From NCBI GenBank assembly GCA_035294855.1, contig DATGKD010000108.1, positions 1-20,202 of the forward strand: DNA of 20,202 bases. The letters run 5' to 3'. Origin of the DNA: DATGKD01 sp035294855. Its GTDB lineage: Bacteria > Actinomycetota > Acidimicrobiia > Acidimicrobiales > UBA8190. The translations under genes and the position numbers were made by a program. The notes beneath the pieces are model-generated. The model saw nothing but the letters and a program-made list of their open reading frames with translations, did no database searches and was not told the DNA's origin. This document shows, piece after piece, positions 1-7,654 of this stretch (position 1 is the stretch's first letter; each line of letters starts with the position of its first letter).

Positions 1-439
1 GACGTTCGTGCAGAACGGGTGGTTGCGGGCGAGCGAGCGCAAGCTCTCGAGCGGCACCCACAACATGTTCAAGCAGCACGGCACCAAGGTGGGCCCCATC
101 CCCGCGTTCACGGCCGCGGCAGCCCAGCCGATGCCGGTCGGGTCGTTCAGCCAGGTCACGATCCCGCTGTACTTCGAAGGCCACGCCTACCGGGCGGGCT
201 CGCGCATCCGGGTGACGATCTCGGCGCCCAACGGCACGCAGCCGGTGTGGGCGTTCGCCCAGCCGGTCCCGACCGGCACGGCGACAGTGTCGGTGGCCAT
301 CTCGAAGTCGATGCCCTCCAGCCTGGTGCTTCCCGTCGTGCCCGGGGTGAGCGTGCCCACCGCTCTGCCGGCGTGTCCCAGCCTGCGCAACGAGCCGTGT
401 CGGCCGTACCAAGCGATCGTGAACACCTCGGCACCCTGA
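1..439 (+). CDS. CocE/NonD-type hydrolase, C-terminal fragment (5' end outside window)
   Basis: The reading frame is open from base 2 and ends at TGA 437-439, giving the last 145 residues of a longer protein. The fragment looks like the C-terminal beta-sandwich (jelly-roll) domain of X-Pro dipeptidyl-peptidase/CocE/NonD hydrolases. It starts with the typical VQNGWLRAS stretch and has a block reading PLYFEGHAYRAGSRIRVTIS, where family members have an 'hxFRxGHRIRV-I-' strand. The catalytic alpha/beta-hydrolase domain (Ser-Asp-His) would lie upstream and is not visible, so substrate and activity cannot be judged. Family members hydrolyse acyl or peptide esters and are often exported. Two cysteines in the tail (CPSLRNEPC) could form a disulfide, which would fit an exported protein; that is inference. 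The ATG/GTG codons inside the fragment are not the true start. Confidence 0.8.
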   Translation, partial: TFVQNGWLRASERKLSSGTHNMFKQHGTKVGPIPAFTAAAAQPMPVGSFSQVTIPLYFEGHAYRAGSRIRVTISAPNGTQPVWAFAQPVPTGTATVSVAISKSMPSSLVLPVVPGVSVPTALPACPSLRNEPCRPYQAIVNTSAP

Positions 440-490
440 CGCGGGTATGAAAGCGGCGAAGGCCCTTCCGACCGGCTCCGCAAGCTCTCC

Positions 491-982
491 ATGCGCTTCC
501 ATACCGAACACCACATCCGAGGACGCCCCGAACAGGTGGTCCGCCTCCTCTCCGATCCCGCCTTCTACGAAGGCCTCGACCTGCCCGACCTGAGCAGGCC
601 CGAAGTACTGGCCCACGACGCGTCGCCGGCCGGAACCACGATCCGCCTCCGCTACGAATTCCTCGGGAACCTGGACCCTGTCGCTCGGCGCCTGCTCGGC
701 AACCAACGCTTGACCTGGATCCAGGAGGTCCATGTCGAATCGGCCGACGGTTCGGGGACCTTGTCGTTCGGGGCCGAACGTGACCCGAAGCGCCTGCACG
801 GCGACGCTCGGTTCACGCTCGAAGCCTCGGGCGGCGACACGATTCGTCTCCTCGACGGCGAGCTCGTGGTCGCCATCCCCGGTGTCGGAGGCATGGCCGA
901 GCGACGGATCGTGCCCGGGGTGGTTCGCCGGATGGACATCGAGGCCGAAGCGCTCGATCGGGAGATCGCCGGCCTCCGATGA
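491..982 (+). CDS. DUF2505 family protein (SRPBCC fold)
   Basis: This 163-residue protein matches the actinobacterial DUF2505 pattern, a member of the START/SRPBCC hydrophobic-ligand-binding superfamily. It opens with a beta strand and 'RGRPEQVVRLLSDPAFYE', the helix-grip start in which a domain of this kind describes a 'cell/step' between strand and helix. It then has alternating strands (TTIRLRYEFLG, RLTWIQEVHV, GTLSFGAERDP) and ends in a long amphipathic helix after GVGGMAERRIV. No signal peptide or membrane segment is visible. The ATG at 491 is the only sensible start, though no strong Shine-Dalgarno is seen just before it. It lies 51 bases after the hydrolase and 55 bases before the VOC gene, so it may be co-transcribed with them. 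The biochemical role of DUF2505 is not known; lipid or other hydrophobic ligand binding is only implied by the fold. Confidence 0.8.
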   Translation: MRFHTEHHIRGRPEQVVRLLSDPAFYEGLDLPDLSRPEVLAHDASPAGTTIRLRYEFLGNLDPVARRLLGNQRLTWIQEVHVESADGSGTLSFGAERDPKRLHGDARFTLEASGGDTIRLLDGELVVAIPGVGGMAERRIVPGVVRRMDIEAEALDREIAGLR

Positions 983-1037
983 GTTCCCGACCGCTTCTCC
1001 GTCAGAGCTTCCGAACCTGAAGACAAGGAGAGACGAC

Positions 1038-1415
1038 ATGCCGAAGGTCACCCATCTGGGAAGAGTCCTCGTTCCGGTCGCGGACCAGGATGCCGCCATC
1101 GCGTTCTACACCGAGAAGCTCGGGTTCTCGCTCGCCGCCGACGTCCCGTTCGGTGAAGGCGACCGTTGGGTCGAAGTCGCCCCTCCGGGAGGCGGCGCCA
1201 ACATCGCCCTCACCCAACCACAGGGCGAGTACCAGCCCGGGCGCATGACCGGCATCGCGCTCGAATCGTCGGACCCCCGCGCCGACCACGACGACCTCAA
1301 GGCGAACGGGGTCGACGTTGACGCCGAGGTCTTGGGCGGGGACGGCACCGTGCCGTTGCTGTTCTTCTTCCGGGACAACGACAAGAACCAGCTCATGATC
1401 GTCCAGGGCCAGTAG
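1038..1415 (+). CDS. VOC family (glyoxalase/bleomycin-resistance fold) protein
   Basis: A 125-residue protein with the paired beta-alpha-beta-beta-beta modules of the vicinal-oxygen-chelate fold. Module one begins at THLGRVLVPVADQDAAIAFYTEKLGF (residues 5-30, given here as family pattern) and module two ends in FFRDNDKNQLMIV (110-122). The start is ATG 1038, preceded by a clear AAGGAG at 1025-1030, eight bases before the ATG; an open frame upstream of this ATG is an overlap shadow. H6 and E46 are in the places where metal ligands usually lie, but the last canonical Glu (after D-P-D-G-N-x) is not conserved here (N-Q-L-M). A metal-dependent glyoxalase or dioxygenase activity is therefore not assured. 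Many such short actinobacterial VOC proteins are uncharacterised; the substrate cannot be named. Confidence 0.85.
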   Translation: MPKVTHLGRVLVPVADQDAAIAFYTEKLGFSLAADVPFGEGDRWVEVAPPGGGANIALTQPQGEYQPGRMTGIALESSDPRADHDDLKANGVDVDAEVLGGDGTVPLLFFFRDNDKNQLMIVQGQ

Positions 1416-1444
1416 CTCTGGACGACACCCGAGCGGGAGCGACC

Positions 1445-3622
1445 TCAGCCGGTCAGGTCGTAGACGGTCACGCCGCCGACCGTCGTGGCGGTGAAGTGGC
1501 TCTCCACCCAGCCGGCGATCTGCTGGGCGTCGTTGCTCCCGCCGTTGGCGGCCCCGATGCCCCCTCCGCCGATGAAGTAGTGGATCTCGTGCGCGGCCAC
1601 GTCCTTCTCGAACTGCCCCAGGGTGGGCGCGGGGTCACTGCCGTTGAAACCCCCGAGCGCCATGACGGGCTCGCCGGTGGCCAGCTGGTAACCCGCCGCG
1701 TTGTTTGCTCCCACCGTGGCCGCCACCCAGGTATAGCGCGAGGCGCCGTTGTCGAGCAGCCGCGTCAGCGCCCGATCGGGAGTCGAGCTCCCGAGAAGGC
1801 CACCCCCGCCGCGCAAGCCACCGAAGCCACGCCGGCCCGCGCCGCCGGCAGCGAACGGGTTCGTGCCGTTGCCGAAATTGAAGCCCCCGGGTGGGCCACC
1901 GGCGTTACCGGTCCCGTTCGGGAAGCCCGCCCCACCTGGCGCGCCGCCGGGGAACGGCGGGCGCCCGTTCGCACCGCCGAACCGGGGAACCCCGCCGCGG
2001 GCGCCGCGGCCGCCGTTCGCGAAGAATCGTGCGAACCCGCCCGGAGGCCCGCCGAAACCGAACGCCCCAAAGCCGGCGCCCGATGGTCCGGCCGAAGGGA
2101 TCGCGTCGGTGTGCGGCGTGGCGGCGGTGGCCACCGAGTACGCCGCCGGCCCGAGCAGGACGGCAATGCCGCTGGCGAGCCCTGCGACCAGCGCGAGTCG
2201 CCGGAACCGGGACCCGACGACGAGGGCCACCGCGGCCACCCCGGCCGCGGCCATCACGGCGTTGCGGATCCACGGATGCCACCCCGGTGTCCGGTCGAGG
2301 AGCACCGCCGACCAGATGGCGGTGCCGAGCACGGCCGACCCCAGCACGGCGCGAGACCACCAGTGTGACCGTCGCGCCCAGAGCGCCGTGGCACCAATCC
2401 CCACCAACGCGCCGATCGCCGGCGCGAGGGCGATCGTGTAATAGGGGTGGATGATCCCCTGGCTGAAGCTGATCACGCCCGCGATGCCCAGCAACGAGCC
2501 ACCCCAGAGGATCGCCGCGGCGCGCAGCCGGTCGGTGCGCGACGCGCGCAGGGAGAGGACGACGAGGACGACGAGCGACGCCAGGGCGGCGGGGATCAGC
2601 CACGCGTCCTGACCGCCGAATTGCGAGTTGAACAAACGGGACCAGCCGGTCGGCCCCCACATGGACCCCCCGAGGCGTCCGGCGAATCCACCCGTGACCG
2701 ATCCGGTCTCGTTGCCGGACACCCGCCCGAAGCCGTTGTAACCGAAGATCAGGTTGAGGACGCTGTTGTCCTGCGAGCCCCCGATATAGGGCCGACTCGA
2801 GGCGGGCCACAGCTCGACGAGCGCGACCCACCATCCGCCGGCGACCACCAGTGCCCCGGCGGCGACGAGGAGGTGGCGGACGCGGCGCCAGAACGTCGTC
2901 GGCGCGGCGACGAGATACACGAGCCCGAACGCCGGCACGACGAGGAACGCCTGCAGCATCTTCGTGAGGAAGGCGAAGCCGACGAGCGCCCCCGCCAGCG
3001 CCAACCAGCGCACCGAAGCCCCCTCGAGCGCCCGGGTCACCGCGTAGGTGGCTGCGGTCAGGAGCAGGACGAGCAGGGCGTCGGGGTTGTTGAACCGGAA
3101 CATGAGCACCGCCACCGGGGTGACCGCCGTGACGGCGGCCGCGATGAGGCCGGCGCTCGCGCCGAACCAGCGCCGCACGGTGGCGTACACCAGCGCCACC
3201 GTGGCCACACCGGTGAGCGCCTCGGGAACGAGGATCGACCACGCGTTCACGCCGAAGATCCGTGCGGAGATGTCCATCAGCCACAGGGCTCCGGGCGGCT
3301 TGTCGACGGTGATGAAGTTGGAGGAGTCGAAGGAGCCGAACAGCAACGCCTTCCAGCTCTTGGTCGACGCCTGGACGGCCGCCGAGTAGAAGGAGTTCGC
3401 CCACCCTGATGCGCCGAGGTCCCAGAGATACAGCACCGCGGTGGCGGCGAGGACACCGAGCAGCGCCGGGCGCACCCACGCGGGATCGTCCGGGCGGCCG
3501 CGCGCGAGGCGCATGAATGGCCGTCGACGGAGCGGTCGGCCCGCTCGGCGCCCAGGCTCCGGGTCGGGCTCGGGCCCGGTCACCCAGACCGGCGTGGCGG
3601 CCGGCGCGTCGACGGTGGTCAC
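1445..3622 (-). CDS. GT39 / YkcB-like membrane glycosyltransferase with Gly-rich linker and C-terminal extracytoplasmic domain
   Basis: This 725-residue protein has three parts. Residues about 50-500 are a polytopic membrane domain of the ArnT/PMT (GT39, GT-C) type, with about 11-13 hydrophobic segments and the motifs SGWANSFYSAAVQ (72-84) and FITVDKPPGALW (103-114), typical of YkcB-like enzymes. Residues about 510-612 are a Gly/Phe/Pro/Asn-rich low-complexity linker. Residues about 613-725 are a globular tail with YTWVAATVGANNAAGYQLATG (630-650 region) and EPVMALGGFNGSDP, matching the YkcB C-terminal domain. Enzymes of this class use polyprenyl-phosphate sugars as donors on the outer face of the membrane. 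The start is GTG 3622, whose bases overlap the TGA of the upstream GT2 gene (GTGA), indicating translational coupling. The acceptor (cell-wall polymer, lipid or protein) is unknown. Confidence 0.85.
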   Translation of the reverse strand: MTTVDAPAATPVWVTGPEPDPEPGRRAGRPLRRRPFMRLARGRPDDPAWVRPALLGVLAATAVLYLWDLGASGWANSFYSAAVQASTKSWKALLFGSFDSSNFITVDKPPGALWLMDISARIFGVNAWSILVPEALTGVATVALVYATVRRWFGASAGLIAAAVTAVTPVAVLMFRFNNPDALLVLLLTAATYAVTRALEGASVRWLALAGALVGFAFLTKMLQAFLVVPAFGLVYLVAAPTTFWRRVRHLLVAAGALVVAGGWWVALVELWPASSRPYIGGSQDNSVLNLIFGYNGFGRVSGNETGSVTGGFAGRLGGSMWGPTGWSRLFNSQFGGQDAWLIPAALASLVVLVVLSLRASRTDRLRAAAILWGGSLLGIAGVISFSQGIIHPYYTIALAPAIGALVGIGATALWARRSHWWSRAVLGSAVLGTAIWSAVLLDRTPGWHPWIRNAVMAAAGVAAVALVVGSRFRRLALVAGLASGIAVLLGPAAYSVATAATPHTDAIPSAGPSGAGFGAFGFGGPPGGFARFFANGGRGARGGVPRFGGANGRPPFPGGAPGGAGFPNGTGNAGGPPGGFNFGNGTNPFAAGGAGRRGFGGLRGGGGLLGSSTPDRALTRLLDNGASRYTWVAATVGANNAAGYQLATGEPVMALGGFNGSDPAPTLGQFEKDVAAHEIHYFIGGGGIGAANGGSNDAQQIAGWVESHFTATTVGGVTVYDLTG

Positions 3623-4923
3623 GCCGCACCGCCGTCGGTGGAGGTGACGGGGGCGACGGTGTCGATGGCAACGATGTCGATGGCACCGGAGTCGACGGCA
3701 ATGGGCGGGCGGCGCGATCCGGGGAAGATCCAGGCGCGATACAGCAGGAAGCGGACGACGGTGGTGGCCAGGTTGGCGGCCACCAGGACCGCCACCTCGC
3801 GTCCCACGCCCGGGTGCGGCGCGAACTGGCCGAGCGCCAGCAAGGATCCGCTCGTCAGCGCCAGTCCCACGGCGAAGGCCGCGAGGCCCTGCGCCAGGTG
3901 ACGCGTCGAGCCGCTGGGACTGCGCACGCCGAAGGTGACGCGCCGGTTGACGGCCGTATTGGCGAGCGCGGTGGCCAGAAGTGCCGCTGCATTCGCTCCT
4001 TGGGAGCCGAGGCTCGTGCGGAGGACGAGGAACAGCACGAGATACGCGGCGGTGCTGACCAGGCCGACGGCACAGAACCGGACCAGCTGGCCGGCCAGGC
4101 CCCCGGGGGCGTCGACGGCGTCGCCCGTACTGGCCGGGTCGCGGAGGACGGCCAACGGCAGCCGGCCGGTCGCCAGGCCATGGACGAGGCGGACGATGCC
4201 TTTCAGGTCGGCCACGGCGGTCGACACGATGTCGACGCGGGAGTCGGCGTCGTCCACCCAGTCGACGGGCACCTCGTGGATGCGCATGCCGGAACGCTCC
4301 GCCAGGACGAGGAGCTCGGTGTCGAAGAACCAGCCCGGGTCGGCGACGAGCGGGAGCAGGCTCTGGGCGCGGTCGGCGCGGATGGCCTTGAACCCGCACT
4401 GGGCGTCGGTGAAGCGCGTGGCAAGCGCAGCCCGGACGAGCACGTTGTAGCCACGCGAGATCAGCTCGCGTTTCGGTCCACGAACGACGCGCGCCCCACG
4501 GCTGAGCCTCGTGCCGATGGCGATGTCGCTGTGACCGGAGACGAGCGGTGCGACGAGGGGGAGGATGGCGGCGAGGCCTGTCGAAAGGTCGACGTCCATG
4601 TAGGCGAGGACACTGGCGCCGCTCGTCGACCACGCCGTCTGCAACGCGCGCCCCCGCCCCTTCTCGTCGAGGTGGACCACCCTGAGGTGGGCAAGCTCCC
4701 GGGCGAGGCGGCGGGCGATGTCGAGCGTGCCGTCGGTGCTCGCATTGTCGGCAATCGTGACGGTGAAGCGGTACGGAAGCTCGGCACGCAGGTACGTGTG
4801 GAGCCGCCGCACGTTTCCCTCCAGGACGGCGGCTTCGTTGTGGACCGGGATGACGAAGTCGATCTCGGGTGCGAGGGGCACGACCACCGCGGGTGCCGCG
4901 TCGAGCTCGGCCGTCCGGGTCAT
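3619..4923 (-). CDS. GT2 polyprenyl-phosphate glycosyltransferase fused to a GtrA-like membrane domain
   Basis: A 434-residue fusion. Residues about 20-250 form a GT-A glycosyltransferase family 2 domain: DFVIPVHNEA (22-31), IADNASTDGT (57-66), the DxD-type DVDLS (110-114, binds nucleotide-sugar via a metal) and TDAQCGFKA (172-180), all typical of dolichyl/polyprenyl-phosphate glucose or mannose synthases. Residues about 277-400 hold four hydrophobic segments with the GtrA pattern (QLVRFCAVGLVSTAAYL, ATALANTAVNRRVTF, the RFLLYRAWIF ending), proposed in other systems to flip the lipid-linked sugar. ATG 4923 is chosen because the GT2 domain starts about 20 residues later and upstream sequence is shared with the divergent hydrolase. 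It overlaps the downstream GT39 gene by 4 bases. Likely role: make and translocate the lipid-sugar donor consumed by the GT39 partner. The far C-terminus has a 5-residue tandem repeat. Confidence 0.88.
   Translation of the reverse strand: MTRTAELDAAPAVVVPLAPEIDFVIPVHNEAAVLEGNVRRLHTYLRAELPYRFTVTIADNASTDGTLDIARRLARELAHLRVVHLDEKGRGRALQTAWSTSGASVLAYMDVDLSTGLAAILPLVAPLVSGHSDIAIGTRLSRGARVVRGPKRELISRGYNVLVRAALATRFTDAQCGFKAIRADRAQSLLPLVADPGWFFDTELLVLAERSGMRIHEVPVDWVDDADSRVDIVSTAVADLKGIVRLVHGLATGRLPLAVLRDPASTGDAVDAPGGLAGQLVRFCAVGLVSTAAYLVLFLVLRTSLGSQGANAAALLATALANTAVNRRVTFGVRSPSGSTRHLAQGLAAFAVGLALTSGSLLALGQFAPHPGVGREVAVLVAANLATTVVRFLLYRAWIFPGSRRPPIAVDSGAIDIVAIDTVAPVTSTDGGAA
3646..3705. repeat. 15-bp in-frame tandem repeat in the GT2-GtrA tail
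   Basis: Four consecutive 15-base units (3646-3660 degenerate; 3661-3675, 3676-3690 and 3691-3705 clear) share the core GTCGAyGGCA. They encode five-residue units (PIAVD, SGAID, IVAID, TVAPV reading along the protein). The first two clear units agree at 12 of 15 bases. The period is a multiple of three, so copy changes keep the frame. Position: cytoplasmic or periplasmic tail after the last predicted membrane segment. Confidence 0.75.
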
Positions 4924-5010
4924 GGCGGTGACTATGGAAAGTGGACCTGTGCGGCCGCTGTGAGCTTGCTCCCACGGCTCTGAGAGAATCGGCGGCGTGA
5001 CGGGCGCCTG

Positions 5011-5946
5011 ATGGCCGAACGGGTCGACTACGACGAGTTCGGATTGTTCCACGAGAACGCCGAGGAATGGGGCCTGAACCACGACGGCCGGCCGGCCGTG
5101 GGGCGCCAGTCGGTCGAGGTGGCGCCAGGCCGCCGGCTGAGCGCACTCGTGTGGAAGGACCCGCCCGCGCAGCTCGTCCTGCTGCACGGCGGCGCGCAGA
5201 ACGCGCACACCTGGGACACAGTCGCCATGGCGCTCGATCGCGCTCTGGTGGCCATCGACCTCCCCGGCCACGGCCACTCGGACGGCCCCGGCGAGGTTCC
5301 GGCCGGGGGCGCCGGGCTGGAGCGGGACGCCGCCGACGTGGCCGGCGCCGTCCGCGCGCTCGCCCCCGAGGCGCATGCGGTGGTCGGCATGTCCCTCGGG
5401 GGACTGACGACGATCGCTCTGGCGGCGCACGCTCCGGAAGTCGTACGCAAGGTGGTGCTCGTCGACGTGTTGCCGGGGATCAAAGGCGAGCGGGCGCGCC
5501 ACATCACCGACTTCGTGAATCGGCCGCCCACCTTCGACAGCTTCGACGAGCTGCTGGAGCTGACGGTCCGGTTCAACCCCACCCGCTCGGTGTCGTCACT
5601 GCGACGGGGCATCCTGCACAACGCCGTGCAACAGGACGACGGAACCTGGATCTGGCGTTGGGCGCGCCACGGACCACGGCCCACCGCCCGGGCGGCGAAC
5701 GACCCCGCCGCCGCCCAGCGTCTCTTCGAGCAACTGTGGCAGCTGCTCGAGGCGATCACGGTCCCCGTGATGCTCGTGCGGGGCATGCGGCCCGATTCCG
5801 TGCTCGGCGACGAGGACGAAGCCGAACTGCGACGCCGGCTGCCCTCGGCGCGCGTCGTCCACGTCGAAGCGGCGGGTCACAGCGTGCAGGGCGACGCCCC
5901 CCTCGAGCTCGCCGCGCTCATCGAGGAGTTCGTCTTCGGGACCTGA
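5011..5946 (+). CDS. alpha/beta hydrolase
   Basis: A 311-residue alpha/beta-hydrolase-fold protein. The oxyanion-hole HGG is at 59-61 (LVLLHGGAQNAHTW), a second landmark IDLPGHGHSDGPG is at 82-94, the nucleophile elbow GMSLGG places Ser128 as nucleophile, and the catalytic His is H290 in EAAGHSVQGDAP. The acid is probably an Asp after the VPVMLVRG strand (residues 251-258). The cap region (about 155-240) is rich in Arg and Trp. No signal peptide is seen. Start at ATG 5011; an upstream GTG at 4996 runs into a stop at once. The gene is divergent from the GT2 gene (87-base gap) and its 3' end overlaps the convergent tetR gene by 29 bases. Substrate cannot be assigned; esterase, lactonase or C-C hydrolase are possible. 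Confidence 0.88.
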   Translation: MAERVDYDEFGLFHENAEEWGLNHDGRPAVGRQSVEVAPGRRLSALVWKDPPAQLVLLHGGAQNAHTWDTVAMALDRALVAIDLPGHGHSDGPGEVPAGGAGLERDAADVAGAVRALAPEAHAVVGMSLGGLTTIALAAHAPEVVRKVVLVDVLPGIKGERARHITDFVNRPPTFDSFDELLELTVRFNPTRSVSSLRRGILHNAVQQDDGTWIWRWARHGPRPTARAANDPAAAQRLFEQLWQLLEAITVPVMLVRGMRPDSVLGDEDEAELRRRLPSARVVHVEAAGHSVQGDAPLELAALIEEFVFGT

Positions 5947-6589
5947 CGGTGGGGGCCTTGTCGCCCGAGGGTCGCCCGGGCGGGGTCATCGCCCGGGCGA
6001 TGAACGACAGGGTCGTCTCGACCAAGGCGTCGTCGACCGCGTCCGGGTCGATGAGCCGCATGCCGAAGAGTCCGCTCGTCAGGGCGACCACGATGCGGGC
6101 GAGGTGCACCGGGGGCTCGTCGATGTCGTACCCGTGGCGCTTGCGCTCGGCCTCGATGAGCTGGGCGATGGCGTCGATGTCCTGTTGTTCTTTGCGCGCC
6201 AACGCGGCGCGCGCCTCGTCGTTGCGCATGGCGTAGAGGCGGAACTCCTCGGAGAGGCGACCCCATGTGCCCCAGTCCGAGAACTGGCTCCGGATGAGCG
6301 CCGCGAACCTGCCGAGGTCGTCGTCACCGGTGACCTCTGACTCCGCCAGTGCGCTGCGCAGCGCGTCCATCTGCTGCTCGGCGTGGAACTCCATGAGAGC
6401 GAGGAAGAGGTCCTCTTTGTTCTTGAAGTTGGAGTACACCGCGCCCTTGGTGAACCCGGCCACGGCGGCCACCTCGTCGAGGGACGCACCATGGAACCCC
6501 CGGGTGGCGAAGACCTGCTCGGCGGCCTGCAGGAGGTACTCCCGCGTCTGCCGGCGGCGGCGTTCGGGGGTGAGGGGTTCGATCGCCAT
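5918..6589 (-). CDS. TetR/AcrR family transcriptional regulator, adjacent to ABC exporter
   Basis: A 223-residue one-domain-plus-ligand regulator. The N-terminal TetR_N domain spans about 12-65: TREYLLQAAEQVFATRGFHG, then the helix-turn-helix SLDEVAAVAGFTKGAVYSNF (36-55) followed by KNKEDLF. The variable C-terminal half, all helical, would bind a small ligand and dimerise; its ligand is unknown. The start is ATG 6589 with a modest AAGG just upstream. It is transcribed divergently from the ABC exporter genes starting at 6632, only 42 bases away, and a palindrome in that gap overlaps both predicted promoters. The expected role, from many TetR-exporter pairs, is ligand-relieved repression of the exporter and of itself; the sequence supports the arrangement but does not prove it. 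The tail (after 205) is Arg/Pro-rich and overlaps the hydrolase gene. Confidence 0.92.
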   Translation of the reverse strand: MAIEPLTPERRRRQTREYLLQAAEQVFATRGFHGASLDEVAAVAGFTKGAVYSNFKNKEDLFLALMEFHAEQQMDALRSALAESEVTGDDDLGRFAALIRSQFSDWGTWGRLSEEFRLYAMRNDEARAALARKEQQDIDAIAQLIEAERKRHGYDIDEPPVHLARIVVALTSGLFGMRLIDPDAVDDALVETTLSFIARAMTPPGRPSGDKAPTVRSRRRTPR

Positions 6590-6595
6590 AGGGCC

Positions 6596-6638
6596 TTGCG
6601 CTACGCACCAGGATATCAGATACTGCAGAGTATGACGA
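6596..6638. promoter_or_regulatory. divergent tetR / ABC-exporter promoters with palindromic operator candidate
   Basis: Plus strand: TTGCGC (6596-6601), 17-base spacer, GATACT (6619-6624). The expected transcription start is about 6631-6632, i.e. at the ATG of the ABC gene (leaderless). Minus strand: TCGTCA (6638-6633), 17-base spacer, TATCCT (6615-6610), start near 6603, giving a short leader to the tetR ATG. The inverted repeat ATACT-GCAG-AGTAT (6620-6633) covers the plus -10 and start and lies in the minus spacer, a good place for a repressor to block both. Boxes were found by eye. Confidence 0.55.
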
Positions 6639-7654
6639 ATGCTGATCAGTACGGGAGAGGGCGGGACAGCCGGCTCGCCCCGGCCGACGGGTTCGGCCGG
6701 CGGGACGCGGCCGTCCTCACCACCGGGCTCGTCCGGCGCTTCGGCGCCACCGTGGCCGTGGACGGGATCGACCTCGACGTGAAGCGGGGCGAGATCTACG
6801 GCTTCCTCGGGCCCAACGGGGCCGGGAAATCGACGCTCATCCGGATGCTGTGCACGCTGCTGCGCCCCACCGCGGGGCGGGCGACGGTGGCCGGCTACGA
6901 CGTGGCCACCCAGCCGCAGCAGGTCCGGGTGCGCATCGGCGCCGCGCTCCAGGACGCCGCCCTCGACGACCGGCAGACCGGTCGGGAGCTGCTCGCCCTG
7001 CAGGGCCGCCTCTACGGCCTGCGCCCGGGTGAGATCCGCCGTCGTCTCGACGCGGTCCTCGACCTGGTCGCCATCGGGGACGCCATCGACTGCCGCATCG
7101 GGACGTACTCGGGCGGCATGAAGCGCCGCCTCGACCTCGCCGCCGCGCTCGTGCACAACCCGGAGGTGGTGTTCCTCGACGAGCCGACCACGGGGCTCGA
7201 CCCCGAGAGCCGCGCCCGGGTGTGGGCCGAGGTGCGGCGGCTGAACGCGGCGCTGGGCATCACCATCTTCCTCACGACCCAGTACCTGGAGGAAGCGGAC
7301 GCCCTCGCCCATCGAGTCGGCATCATCAATCGCGGGCGCGTCGTGGCGGAGGGTACGCCGTCTGCGCTCAAGCGGCGCTTCGGTGCCGACCGCATCGTGG
7401 CGGACATCGAGGGCGCCCACGCCGACAACGCCGCCACCGGGGAGATGCTCCGGCACCTCGACGCGGTCACGTCGGTGGCGGTCGAAGAGGGCAGGGTCGT
7501 CGTCACGACCGACGACGGGCCCGCCGCGCTCGGCCCCGTGGCGACAGCACTGGCCGGGACCGGCGTCGGCGTCCGCAGCATCACGTTGCGCACCCCCACC
7601 CTGGACGACGTCTTCCTCGAGCTCACCGAGTCCCGCATCGAGGTCGACGCATGA
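6632..7654 (+). CDS. DrrA-like ABC transporter ATP-binding protein
   Basis: A 340-residue ABC ATPase. Walker A is GPNGAGKST (60-68), the Q-loop is Q107 (AALQDAALDD), the signature is YSGGMKRR (159-166), and Walker B is VVFLDEPTTGLD (179-190). The switch position reads LTTQYLEEAD, with Gln where most ABC proteins have His; this is usual in the DrrA (daunorubicin resistance) subfamily. A C-terminal extension (about 250-340) ends in TPTLDDVFLELTES, the DUF4162-like tail of DrrA proteins. ATG 6632 is chosen because it sits at the predicted transcription start; an internal start would lose part of the N-terminus only. It overlaps the permease gene by ATGA at 7651-7654. It should power export of a hydrophobic drug, lipid or metabolite; the substrate is unknown. 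Confidence 0.93.
   Translation: MTNADQYGRGRDSRLAPADGFGRRDAAVLTTGLVRRFGATVAVDGIDLDVKRGEIYGFLGPNGAGKSTLIRMLCTLLRPTAGRATVAGYDVATQPQQVRVRIGAALQDAALDDRQTGRELLALQGRLYGLRPGEIRRRLDAVLDLVAIGDAIDCRIGTYSGGMKRRLDLAAALVHNPEVVFLDEPTTGLDPESRARVWAEVRRLNAALGITIFLTTQYLEEADALAHRVGIINRGRVVAEGTPSALKRRFGADRIVADIEGAHADNAATGEMLRHLDAVTSVAVEEGRVVVTTDDGPAALGPVATALAGTGVGVRSITLRTPTLDDVFLELTESRIEVDA

Noticed and set aside
3517..4983. A 488-codon plus-strand frame opposite the GT2 gene
   Set aside because: Antisense shadow with repeated Gly/Arg/Asp and no recognisable motif.
1445..5146. A single 1233-codon open frame covering both the GT39 gene and the GT2 gene
   Set aside because: Only the first 725 codons from GTG 3622 match the GT39 pattern. 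Upstream of that, the frame lies out of phase with the true GT2 gene and reads Arg/Pro/His-rich, as expected for a GC-rich shadow.
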